A stretch of 22,534 nucleotides of DNA, from positions 1 to 22,534 of the forward strand of contig CALKVG010000617.1 of NCBI GenBank assembly GCA_937998045.1, in the 5' to 3' direction. How positions within the stretch are numbered: the first letter of the stretch is position 1; every line of letters begins with the position of its first letter. Under the pieces are notes generated by a model. The model saw only the letters and a program-made list of their open reading frames with translations. It searched no databases and was not told the origin of the DNA. Below are positions 1-6,732 of the stretch, piece after piece. This DNA comes from an uncultured Myxococcales bacterium (lineage in GTDB: Bacteria > Myxococcota_A > Polyangia > Polyangiales > Polyangiaceae). Both the position numbers and the translations under genes were made by a program.

Positions 1-441
1 GGCCTCGTCGTTGACGACCGTGTCGTCGGCAGGCGGCGCCCTGTCGGCGTCTCGGCCGGGGCGCAGCGGGGGTCTCGCGCGAGACGCTTCTACGCTGCCG
101 TGCACCACGAGGACAGCGTCACCGATCGCAACGGCTTGCCCGGGTTGCAGCGCCGCCGGCTCGGAGGGTTGCAGGGCTTCGTTGCCGAGCCGTGTGCCGT
201 TGGCGCTGGCGAGATCCTCGATCCGGGTCGGTGAGCCGATCGTCAGGATCGCGTGCCTGCGGGAGACCGACGGATGGTCGATGACGAGATCGCAGTCGTT
301 GGCTCGACCGATCACGAGCGAGTCGCCGTCGTTGACGGGGCGCGAAGCGGAACCGCCCGGCCACATCGCCAGCACGTGGGGGCGCGACAGCTCCGAGCGC
401 GATTGGGCAAGATCGGTGGTCAGGTCGGTATCGGATGCCAT
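1..441 (-). CDS. FHA-domain sigma-54-type activator, N-terminal part (cut by window edge)
   Basis: Reading leftward from ATG at 441, 147 codons stay open to base 1, so the 3' part lies outside the window. The visible protein is an FHA (phosphothreonine-binding) domain at about residues 24-110. Its signature residues are present: the GR of VIGRAND, SRRH, and the NG of SANGTR. It aligns without gaps over most of its length with the N-terminus of the complete activator at 14857-16263, starting with the shared TDL-TDLAQSR-ELSRP, which also supports this start. The visible part stops in the linker (VVND, matching IVNA in the paralog) just before the AAA+ domain would begin. A full-length FHA/AAA+/Fis-type enhancer-binding protein is therefore inferred, not seen. 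In myxobacteria such proteins couple Ser/Thr kinase signals to sigma-54 transcription. It is divergent from the kinase at 802, and its upstream region carries boxes shared with the AraC gene at 19928. Confidence 0.86.
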   Translation of the reverse strand, partial: MASDTDLTTDLAQSRSELSRPHVLAMWPGGSASRPVNDGDSLVIGRANDCDLVIDHPSVSRRHAILTIGSPTRIEDLASANGTRLGNEALQPSEPAALQPGQAVAIGDAVLVVHGSVEASRARPPLRPGRDADRAPPADDTVVNDEA

Positions 442-485
442 CCCGTTCGAACGTCCCGGCCGTGCCGGCGCCCAGCCTCCCTTAA

Positions 486-490
486 ATATC
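486..490 (-). promoter_or_regulatory. Candidate -10 (GATAT) for the FHA activator at 441
   Basis: On the minus strand GATAT is followed shortly by GCTGGGC and CGGCAC, and its near end lies 44 bases before the ATG. The paralogous activator at 14857 has GATAT followed by GCTGGGCCGGCAC, 42 bases before its ATG. Conservation of sequence and distance between the paralogs is the only evidence; no clear -35 was found. Confidence 0.35.
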
Positions 491-532
491 AGACGCGGCG
501 TCGGTCTCGGCAACCGCGGCATGGACGCTGGA

Positions 533-546
533 GCACGAACCGTGCG
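533..546. promoter_or_regulatory. Palindromic box GCACGAACCGTGCG (candidate operator)
   Basis: GCACG-AAC-CGTGC is an inverted repeat followed by G, located 92 bases upstream of the FHA activator start at 441. The identical 14 bases occur at 20029-20042 upstream of the AraC gene. A 10-of-13 match occurs at 14747-14759 upstream of the second FHA activator. The binding factor is unknown. Confidence 0.5.
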
Positions 547-598
547 CGCACGCTCCCCTGGGGCGCCGTTACTTACGGGATGCCGACTGTCCGGCGTA

Positions 599-637
599 GC
601 GCACATCGGTGCTCGAATTGCGCACGCGATTGCGCAC
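599..637 (-). promoter_or_regulatory. Triple GTGCGCAA-type array upstream of the FHA activator
   Basis: Three GCGCAC cores (plus strand) start at 599, 620 and 632, giving spacings of 21 and 12 bases. On the minus strand these read as direct GTGCGCAAT-type repeats pointing towards the activator at 441. The 39-base block matches 20086-20124 at 34 positions with the same spacings. Near-helical spacing suggests cooperative binding on one DNA face. I do not recognise the motif as belonging to a named regulator. Confidence 0.55.
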
Positions 638-645
638 TCTGTTCC

Positions 646-661
646 GACGGGCTTTCTATCG
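646..661. promoter_or_regulatory. Conserved box GACGGGCTTTCTATCG
   Basis: This 16-base element matches 20163-20178 upstream of the AraC gene at 14 of 16 positions. It lies on the far side of the triple TGCGCA array in both places, although the distance to the array differs (14 versus 44 bases from the last core). It belongs to the shared upstream architecture; its function is unknown. Confidence 0.4.
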
Positions 662-741
662 CTTCCGAGCGCCTCCGATCGCCGGCGTTGGCATGCGACA
701 TGTGGGAGATTGGCTGCGCGCCCGATGAGCCGGCGTTAACC

Positions 742-769
742 TTGTGCATGATCGGGTGAAAGCTAGAGT
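742..769 (+). promoter_or_regulatory. Possible promoter of the Ser/Thr kinase at 802
   Basis: TTGTGC at 742-747 and TAGAGT at 764-769, 16 bases apart, resemble a housekeeping -35/-10 pair a short distance before the kinase start. Elsewhere the 442-801 intergenic stretch holds only the shared boxes annotated separately; no gene was seen in it. Confidence 0.25.
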
Positions 770-801
770 ACGTTGGTGGTCGGCCGCAGCGCGCCACCGG
801 G

Positions 802-2421
802 ATGGCCTCGGCGGCGAGGCCGACGGAAGTCCCGGCGGGACACCTCAGGATGAGCGCTCGTACTTCGCTGCCGCTGGGGTCTACAGAAAATGCAGACCGG
901 ACCTCACGCACGCTCTCGGGGGGTCTAGGCGACGACCCCGGGCCGGCCTCCGCGCTGGAGTCGATCCGTCGGGAGACGACGCAGCTCGTACCGGGCTTCC
1001 GGCTCGATCGCTACGAGCTCCTGTGCCCGGTCGGCAGGGGAGGCATGGCGAGCGTTTGGGTCGCCCGCCTTCGAGGCCAGCTCGGCTTCGAGAAGCTCGT
1101 TGCCGTCAAGACCATTCTGCCCCACGTCAGCCACGATCTCCGGTTTCAGCAGATGTTCTTGGACGAGGCACGCATCGCGTCCGGCATCGATCACGTCAAC
1201 GTCGCGCGCATCCTCGACCTCGGCGAACAGCACGGGCTCTTGTACCTCGTGATGGAGTGGATCAGCGGGGATTCGCTCGCGAGCCTGCACCGGGCCGTGA
1301 AGAGCGCGGGCGCTCTGGTGTCGCCGGGCGTCGCGCTGCGTGCCGTGGCCGATGCGTGCGCTGGGCTGCACGCTGCTCACGAGCTGCGCGACCGAAAGGG
1401 AGCGCTTCTCGATGTCGTTCATCGCGACGTGTCTCCGCAAAACATCCTCGTGAGCACCGAAGGGGTGGCCAAGGTCATCGACTTCGGGATCGCCAAGGCT
1501 CAGTCCCGCATCGCGGGCGATACGAGCGACGGCGCGCTCAAGGGGAAGCTGGCCTACATGGCGCCCGAGCAGGCGCTCGGACGACCCGTCGATAGACGCG
1601 CGGACATCTGGTCGATGGGCGCCGTTCTCTATCACCTGCTATCCGGGACGCCGCCGTTCAAGGGGGAGACCGAGGCGGCGACGTTCGCGTTCATCACGTC
1701 CGGGTTGCCCCCGCAGCCGCTGGCCGCGAGCATCCCGGGCCCCATCGCTGCGGTCGTTCGCCGGGCGCTCGGGCCTCTCGACCAACGTTACTCGACGGCC
1801 GCGGAGCTGCAGAGAGCCATCGAAGGCGCGCTGCGCGAAACGGGCCTCGCGACGACCACCGCGGAGGTCGCTGCGTACGTACAGAGTCACCTCGGCGAGC
1901 GGGTGTCCGCTCGCAAAACGCTGATCGACCAGGCCATCGAGTCGCTGGCATCGCAGGAGAGCGCTGCTCGGGGCGGGTTGAATACCACGGCCTCGCCTTG
2001 GGCGCGCCAGGGTCCCGAGGCGACTGCGCCCAAGAAGACTTCGGTCTCCAGCCTCCGGACGGTCGCCACGCGCGCCGGAATGGCGGCGTTGCTGATTGCT
2101 GCAGGCGCGGCGGTCGCCCTGGTCCGCGTGCGTTCGGGGACCGCGGCGAACGCCGACTCTGTGCAGAACGTGTCCCCGGCAGCCCCTTCGAGCGAGCCCC
2201 TCGGCGTCTCGACGGTGCCGCCACTCGGCGCTTCCGCGCCGGAAGCGGCCGAACCACCGCCGACCGCCGCGGCCTTCGCTGCGGCATCTTCGGCGACCGC
2301 GCCGTCGCGCGAGAAGGTCAGGCACACCCCGCCGGCCAAGGCCACCGTGCCGTCGTGCGAGCCTCCCTATACGATCGACGCCAACGGCGTAAGGCACTAC
2401 AAGCGCGCGTGCGTTCATTGA
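802..2421 (+). CDS. Hanks-type Ser/Thr protein kinase with one membrane span
   Basis: This 539-residue protein has an N-terminal kinase domain at about residues 68-340. It shows the glycine-rich loop VGRGGMASVWVA, catalytic Lys103 in VAVK, HRDVSPQN with Asp209, DFG with Asp227, and GKLAYMAPEQ. A hydrophobic span at about 424-443 (AALLIAAGAAVAL) precedes a Pro/Ala-rich, probably extracytoplasmic tail. The protein ends in a small Cys-bounded motif, CEPPYTID followed by G-R-Y-K-R-A-C (Cys519 and Cys537); I recall this tail from other myxobacterial kinases, but its role is unknown. The protein should anchor in the inner membrane and phosphorylate Ser/Thr on cytoplasmic partners, for example ligands of the nearby FHA proteins (inference). 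ATG 850 (residue 17) is an alternative start with a similarly weak ribosome site. Only 20 bases separate its stop from the convergent gene. Confidence 0.93.
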   Translation: MASAARPTEVPAGHLRMSARTSLPLGSTENADRTSRTLSGGLGDDPGPASALESIRRETTQLVPGFRLDRYELLCPVGRGGMASVWVARLRGQLGFEKLVAVKTILPHVSHDLRFQQMFLDEARIASGIDHVNVARILDLGEQHGLLYLVMEWISGDSLASLHRAVKSAGALVSPGVALRAVADACAGLHAAHELRDRKGALLDVVHRDVSPQNILVSTEGVAKVIDFGIAKAQSRIAGDTSDGALKGKLAYMAPEQALGRPVDRRADIWSMGAVLYHLLSGTPPFKGETEAATFAFITSGLPPQPLAASIPGPIAAVVRRALGPLDQRYSTAAELQRAIEGALRETGLATTTAEVAAYVQSHLGERVSARKTLIDQAIESLASQESAARGGLNTTASPWARQGPEATAPKKTSVSSLRTVATRAGMAALLIAAGAAVALVRVRSGTAANADSVQNVSPAAPSSEPLGVSTVPPLGASAPEAAEPPPTAAAFAAASSATAPSREKVRHTPPAKATVPSCEPPYTIDANGVRHYKRACVH

Positions 2422-2441
2422 CGACGCCGCGCGAGGGCCGC

Positions 2442-3356
2442 TCACAGGGTGCCGCGGACGCCGAGCAGGGCGCCCTGGGGGATCGGCTGAATCCCGGCAG
2501 TCACGGGGTGCTCGGCAGGGCGCTGTCCAAAAATGAGGATTCCGACGCCAACGGCGACGAGGCCGACGCCGGCTGCGGCCGTGACGTCGCCGATCACGAG
2601 CTTCCGGTGCGCCGAGTCAACGTCGGACGACTGGCATGAGTGCGTGGTTCCGCACCCGGAGACGAGCGACGCGCGATCGCTCAAGCCGGAGACCCACAGG
2701 ATCGCCGCCCCGGCGAGCGCAATGCCGCCTGCGCCGATGGTAGCGACCGGCCAGACGAGCGGTATTCGGGGCCCGGACACCGCCGCTTGAAGGGGCCGAG
2801 GGGGGTCGGCGCGGCTCGGTTGGGCGCCGAGCAATGTCGTTTGGGGGGAGGGGACCGACACAGGTCCAGGGCAGACCACCGACACCCTTCGGTGTTGCTC
2901 TCCTTCTCTCACCAGGACCGTTTGCTCGATCGGAGGCGCCCCGGCACGAGTGAATCGAAACACGTGCTGGCCTGGATCGACGTGGATCTCGCTGCCATCG
3001 AGCCGCTCGGTGATCAGCTGATTGTCGATCTCGACGCGAACGTCGATGACGTCACCCCCCGCTCCGTCGACCGCGCGGAGCACGAGGGAGGGCATGAGCT
3101 CATCGACCTCGGATAACCATCGCGAGCAATCGGAGCGCACGATGGAAGGGCACCGGGTCTGCGAGCACGCCAGCAGCTTCTCGCGTGCTCGGGTGAGTCT
3201 TCCGTCGAGCCGCAGTTGCTGCGCTTGCTCCGCGGTGTCGATGCAGTCGATTGTCTCGGCGGAAGCCGAGGCGGGAGCCAGCATCGCGGCCATCCACGCG
3301 GCGCCGGACCATGCGCAGAGGAGCGACGGAGATCGAGCAGCCATCCTGGCGCTCAT
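2442..3356 (-). CDS. Exported PEGA-like membrane protein with C-terminal hairpin
   Basis: This 304-residue protein has an N-terminal signal peptide (hydrophobic stretch ending near ASASA, about residue 34). A helical, Cys-containing segment follows (LLACSQTRCPSIVRSDCSRWLSEV), resembling the degenerate TPR region of a common myxobacterial family. A PEGA-like beta domain spans about residues 90-160 (DVRVEIDNQ, GSEIHVDPGQHVFRF). Two membrane spans, about 194-218 and 250-273, flank a loop with the pair CGTTHSC. From memory, such proteins often sit beside Ser/Thr kinases, as this one does, and may act as cell-envelope partners; no enzymatic function is evident. The start is uncertain because Met1 and Met5 both lack a clear Shine-Dalgarno. 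It is divergent from the WSC lipoprotein (79-base gap) and convergent with the kinase. Confidence 0.85.
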   Translation of the reverse strand: MSARMAARSPSLLCAWSGAAWMAAMLAPASASAETIDCIDTAEQAQQLRLDGRLTRAREKLLACSQTRCPSIVRSDCSRWLSEVDELMPSLVLRAVDGAGGDVIDVRVEIDNQLITERLDGSEIHVDPGQHVFRFTRAGAPPIEQTVLVREGEQHRRVSVVCPGPVSVPSPQTTLLGAQPSRADPPRPLQAAVSGPRIPLVWPVATIGAGGIALAGAAILWVSGLSDRASLVSGCGTTHSCQSSDVDSAHRKLVIGDVTAAAGVGLVAVGVGILIFGQRPAEHPVTAGIQPIPQGALLGVRGTL

Positions 3357-3422
3357 CGTACGATTGCCCGCGGTGTCAAGGCGAGGAGCTCATTGTGCGA
3401 ATTCCATGCAGCCGGACTAAGG

Positions 3423-3435
3423 TACACTCGCCGAC
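3423..3435 (+). promoter_or_regulatory. Candidate -10 box TACACT for a leaderless WSC mRNA
   Basis: GGTACACT at 3421-3428 ends eight bases before the GTG start at 3436, where transcription initiation would fall. An in-frame TAA at 3418-3420 excludes any earlier start codon. The same GGTACACT occurs at 20826-20833 before the paralogous WSC gene. No convincing -35 was found, so this could be an alternative-sigma promoter. Confidence 0.4.
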
Positions 3436-4248
3436 GTGGAGCATGCCGTCCGCCGCATCGTCGTTGCCTTGAGCGGCGTTTCGCTCGCGGGGTGCGCGCT
3501 CCTGGTCTCGTTCGATGGACTCGACGACGGGAGCCCACCTGACGCGACTACGGAGCCGACGAATGCCTCGGACGGCTCGTCGCCCGAAGGTTCGACCGAC
3601 GCGTCGTCGGACGCGGTCGCCGACTCCGCTGCAGACGACGGAGCGCTGAGCGACGGGCGAGGCGGTGACGCTGGCCCGCTGTTCCTCGGGTGTTTTGCGG
3701 ACAGCGTCCACCGCGACCTGCCCACCTATGCGTACGGTAGCCCTGCGAACACGGCCGCGGGATGCGTCACCGCCTGTGCTTATCGCAAGTTCCAGTATGC
3801 GGGCACGCAGAACGGCAGCCAGTGTTTCTGCGGCAACGCGTTCGGCGGACAGGGCCCAGCGGGCGATTGCACGATGCCGTGCCCGGGCGACGACGCCGAG
3901 GCGTGCGGGGGCAACTACGAGAACAGCGTCTATCTGGCGCTCGGAACGGCGCCGGACGCCGCGTACATTGGCTGCTACGCCGATAGCATGATGCGCGACC
4001 TGCCGTACCAGGCCTACGGAAGCCAGTACAACACGGTCGGGAGCTGCGCCGCCGCGTGCGCGTATCACGGTTACCGGTACGCCGGCTTGGAGAACGGAAA
4101 CCAATGCTTCTGCGGGAGCGCCTACGGCGGGCAAGGCCCCTCCGTCGGCTGTACGGATCCCTGTCCCGGCAACGACGCCGAGGCGTGCGGCGGATACTAC
4201 GTGGACAGCGTCTACCAAACGTGGACCTGGGACGCCGCGGCAGACTGA
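3436..4248 (+). CDS. Double WSC-domain lipoprotein
   Basis: The 270-residue product begins at GTG 3436; a stop codon 18 bases upstream forces this start. A short lipoprotein signal (RRIVVALSGVSLAGC) puts the lipobox Cys at residue 20. A flexible, acidic Ser/Asp/Ala-rich linker spans about residues 30-80. Two WSC domains follow (about 82-167 and 176-261). Each shows GCF/GCY, a paired C-x3-C, QCFCG, GGQGP, PC and an EACGG with the eighth Cys. WSC domains are putative carbohydrate-binding modules known from fungal cell-wall sensors and exoglucanases. A surface lipoprotein that binds polysaccharide is the likely role (inference). It has a close paralog at 20741-21787 with the same architecture. 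No ribosome site precedes the GTG, consistent with leaderless translation. Confidence 0.9.
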   Translation: MEHAVRRIVVALSGVSLAGCALLVSFDGLDDGSPPDATTEPTNASDGSSPEGSTDASSDAVADSAADDGALSDGRGGDAGPLFLGCFADSVHRDLPTYAYGSPANTAAGCVTACAYRKFQYAGTQNGSQCFCGNAFGGQGPAGDCTMPCPGDDAEACGGNYENSVYLALGTAPDAAYIGCYADSMMRDLPYQAYGSQYNTVGSCAAACAYHGYRYAGLENGNQCFCGSAYGGQGPSVGCTDPCPGNDAEACGGYYVDSVYQTWTWDAAAD

Positions 4249-4348
4249 ATCGGCTCTCGACTTGGTGGCGACGAAGCGTATGCGGTGACGCCGTTGCTTG
4301 CGCCGCTCGTCGACCTGTTGAAGCGGCGGAGCGGGTCCGGTGGCGCCG

Positions 4349-4738
4349 TCACGAAGCGCGCCGTCGATCCCCTCCTGCGAGAAGCTTGGTGACCAGCTGC
4401 TCGAGCTCGTCGGGCAGAAACGGCTTCGTCACCAAGAGATCGCAACCGGCATCGCGCATCTGCGCCTCCGCGCCGGATCGGTCGAGGCAGGTAACGGCGA
4501 CGATGGTCGTACCTTTCGTTCGCTCGTCCGCTCGCAATGACCGCGTCGCTTCGTAGCCATCGACGCGCGGCATCATGATGTCCATCAGGATCAAGTCCGG
4601 ACGCGCCTGCAACGCCAGCTTCACGGCTTCCTCACCGTTGGCCGCGACCAGGACGCGGAAGCCGACGTACGCGAGGTACTCGGCGTACATCGCCCGGGAA
4701 TCGGCGTTGTCGTCCGCGATCAGGACCAGCGGCGGCAT
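4349..4738 (-). CDS. Single-domain (CheY-like) response regulator
   Basis: This 129-residue protein is essentially one receiver domain. It has the acidic pair Asp9/Asp10 (IADDN), phosphoacceptor Asp53 in LILMDIMMPRVDGYEA, Thr83 (VAVT) and Lys105 in LLVTKPF. It has no output domain, so it probably acts as a phosphorelay intermediate or by protein contact. The ATG at 4738 is supported by a GGGGAG ribosome site six bases upstream. It lies downstream of the kinase-receiver gene on the same strand but 314 bases away, so it may have its own promoter. It is a candidate phosphoacceptor for the hybrid histidine kinases at 6733-13583 (inference). Confidence 0.92.
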   Translation of the reverse strand: MPPLVLIADDNADSRAMYAEYLAYVGFRVLVAANGEEAVKLALQARPDLILMDIMMPRVDGYEATRSLRADERTKGTTIVAVTCLDRSGAEAQMRDAGCDLLVTKPFLPDELEQLVTKLLAGGDRRRAS

Positions 4739-4744
4739 CCGGTG

Positions 4745-4750
4745 CTCCCC
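4745..4750 (-). promoter_or_regulatory. Ribosome binding site GGGGAG of the response regulator
   Basis: GGGGAG on the minus strand ends six bases before ATG 4738. It decides the start within a frame that stays open far upstream because of high GC. Confidence 0.6.
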
Positions 4751-5052
4751 GGAGATGCCTGTGTGCGGCACGTAGTGCGTGAGGGTCGGCGCCTCGTGAA
4801 CGTCGTCACATTCGTCGTCCGCCGAGGCAGTTTGCCAGGCCCGTGGCGAATACGCGCGGTCGCCCGAGTGAACCGGAGATCGATCGTCCGCCGCGACACT
4901 CTGCGCGGTAGGCGGTTTCTGTTCGGACGCAGTGAGTGATTGGCGCTGGCGGGTCACGGTCGCGCACGGGCAATGCGACCGGCGTGCCGCACCGACAGCG
5001 AGCCGCTCAACCTGATCTCCCCGGTGACCGGCGCAGGCGGAGCGTCGACGCA
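4751..5052. other. Intergenic stretch with no recognised gene
   Basis: The region between the kinase-receiver gene and the response regulator is open in several frames, but none gives a recognisable protein. I see no clear promoter or hairpin. It is long for an operon gap, so a promoter for the response regulator may lie here. Confidence 0.4.
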
Positions 5053-6375
5053 CTACGCGACGACGCGTGGTGGTGCGCTTCCCGAGCGCTCTGCGAGAAC
5101 TCGCCGTACGAGGACGGCGAGATCTTCCAGTACGACGGGCTTCAAGAGAAAGCGATCGGCACCCAGCGCCGCCAGGCGCCTCCACTCCTCGGGTCCTCCC
5201 GAGGCCGTCAAAATGATGATCGGCATGGACGCCGACGACGCGCGTGCGCGCAGCCGTGCCGTGAGCTCGATGCCCCCCAGCGCGGGCATCCGCAGATCGG
5301 CAATGGCAATCGACGGAACACTTCGGTCGACCGCGTCGAGGGCCTGCTGTCCGTCCTGAACGCATTCGATCTCGGCCTGTGGAAAGTTCAGCTCCAGGAA
5401 GAGCTTGAGGGCGCTCCGGAAGTCGTCGTCGTCTTCCGCAACGAGAATTCGCAGTGGGTCGCGCTCCCGCCGGCAGGCCGCCAGCAAATCGCATCGAAAC
5501 GCCTCGACTGTCGGCGTCCTCTCCTGGGGATTCTTGGCCAGAGCGCGCAGCACGGGCTCGTCGAGGCCTCGTGGCAAGTCGGAACGCACGCTGCTCGGGC
5601 GAGCGACCGCCGTCGTGGCATGCTGCAGATGCAGGCCGATGTTCCCCGCACCGTCGAAGGGAGGACGGCCGGTGAAGATCTCGTATGCCACGCAGGCTAC
5701 CGAGTAGACGTCCGCGCGCGACCGCGGCTCGGGATCGACGTCGGTCGAGAACGCGATCTCCGGCGCCATGTACGCGGGTGTTCCGACGATCCCTTGAATC
5801 GCTGCCCGCTCCTGCAGATGAACGACGGCGACGCCGAGGTCGGCGACCCGGACGCGGAGCTTGTTGTCGAGGAGGATGTTGCTGGGCTTGATGTCGCGGT
5901 GAACCGTGCTGGCCGCGTGGATGGCTGCCACGCCGCGACAGAGGTCGTCGAGGATGCGAAGCGCCAGGTCGACGTTGCGCGGCGCCCGGTTCGTGGACAT
6001 CCATTGCTCCAGCGTCGGCCCTCCCACGTACTCCATGACGAAATACGGGGCGGCGTCGTGCTCTCCGTACGCGTGCACCTGGACGACGTTGGGATGACTG
6101 ACGCGCGCCATCGCCCGCGCCTCGAGCTCGAAGCGCTCCCGAAAGCCTTCCGTGAGCAGGTGCGGGTGGATGCACTTGACCGCGACGCGTCGATCGAGCC
6201 GGTCATCGTGGGCGAGATACACAGCCCCCATCGCGCCCTTCCCGAGGAGACCTAGGATGCGATAGCAGTCGCCGATTACCGTGCCCGTCTCGAGCCCCCG
6301 CCCGCCTGAGCACGGTTCTTCGCCGGTGCCGACGTTCGGATCGAGCCGTTCATCGAACGCGATCAAGGACGACAT
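5053..6375 (-). CDS. Ser/Thr protein kinase fused to a C-terminal receiver domain
   Basis: The 440-residue protein joins two signalling systems. The kinase domain (about residues 37-300) has LLGKGAMGAVYLA, Lys67 (VAVK), HRDIKPSN with Asp161, and GTPAYMAPE. The metal-binding DFG is replaced by DLG (Asp179), a conservative change that keeps the Asp. The receiver (about 308-430) has the acidic cluster AEDDDD, phosphoacceptor Asp360 in IADLRMPALGG, Thr390 and Lys412 in LLKPV. No membrane span or histidine kinase module is present. The likely reading is a cytoplasmic Ser/Thr kinase controlled by His-Asp phosphotransfer, possibly from the divergent histidine kinases (inference). The start is uncertain: ATG 6375 is preferred, but an in-frame TTG at 6420 would add 15 residues, and neither has a good ribosome site. 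Confidence 0.9.
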   Translation of the reverse strand: MSSLIAFDERLDPNVGTGEEPCSGGRGLETGTVIGDCYRILGLLGKGAMGAVYLAHDDRLDRRVAVKCIHPHLLTEGFRERFELEARAMARVSHPNVVQVHAYGEHDAAPYFVMEYVGGPTLEQWMSTNRAPRNVDLALRILDDLCRGVAAIHAASTVHRDIKPSNILLDNKLRVRVADLGVAVVHLQERAAIQGIVGTPAYMAPEIAFSTDVDPEPRSRADVYSVACVAYEIFTGRPPFDGAGNIGLHLQHATTAVARPSSVRSDLPRGLDEPVLRALAKNPQERTPTVEAFRCDLLAACRRERDPLRILVAEDDDDFRSALKLFLELNFPQAEIECVQDGQQALDAVDRSVPSIAIADLRMPALGGIELTARLRARASSASMPIIILTASGGPEEWRRLAALGADRFLLKPVVLEDLAVLVRRVLAERSGSAPPRVVA

Positions 6376-6495
6376 GTTCGCTGGGTCGGTCGCGGCGGCG
6401 CGCGAGGAGCTGCGCTTCAAGCACAGCGCGTACCGCTTCGGCTACGCCGTGCTGCGCGAGGACACACGCCGAATCCGGACGACGGCGCGCGCACG

Positions 6496-6526
6496 ATTGT
6501 CACGCAGCGCGCAAGGCCGCCACAAT
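6496..6526. promoter_or_regulatory. Symmetric element, possible divergent promoter pair
   Basis: On the plus strand TTGTCA (6497-6502) and CACAAT (6521-6526) are 18 bases apart. On the minus strand TTGTGG and GACAAT are also 18 bases apart over the same bases, because ATTGT and ACAAT form an inverted repeat. The same 31 bases could thus hold overlapping promoters for the rightward histidine kinases and the leftward kinase-receiver gene. Confidence 0.3.
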
Positions 6527-6718
6527 GCGCGCCGGCGCGCGTGACCCGATTTGTCGCGGAAACCGTCTGGCTCGCCGTCTCTTCCCTGCGGCGGAGCGCA
6601 AGCATGCCGATTGCTTGGGCCGGACGGACCCGGAGCCCCCAGGCGGCAGCGCTTCGATGGTGCGGCCGTGACGGTGCGCCGGTTCGCCCCCTCACGTTGC
6701 GTCGATGGTTGCGTTCCC

Positions 6719-6725
6719 AAAGGAG
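6719..6725 (+). promoter_or_regulatory. Ribosome binding site AAAGGAG deciding the GTG 6733 start
   Basis: A near-perfect Shine-Dalgarno lies seven bases before GTG 6733. This favours that start over GTG 6541, which has no ribosome site and would add 64 unconvincing residues. Confidence 0.7.
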
Positions 6726-6732
6726 CTACCGC

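Larger units (their letters stand above)
6376..6732. other. Divergent intergenic region between the two signalling arms
   Basis: About 350 bases separate the kinase-receiver gene from the poly-HAMP histidine kinase. The + frame is open from GTG 6541, but this part has no ribosome site and looks like non-coding, Arg-rich translation. The only structured signal seen is the symmetric ATTGT/ACAAT element at 6496-6526. Confidence 0.45.

Noticed and set aside
4349..6175. 608-codon open frame on the minus strand covering the response regulator and much of the kinase-receiver gene
   Set aside because: Only its last 129 codons encode a protein (the response regulator, with its own ribosome site). The rest is a high-GC shadow, Arg/Gly-rich, over the clear kinase-receiver frame.
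6541..6732. N-terminal extension of the poly-HAMP kinase from GTG 6541
   Set aside because: It has no ribosome site and an Arg/Ser-rich non-family sequence, while GTG 6733 has an AAAGGAG site at ideal distance.
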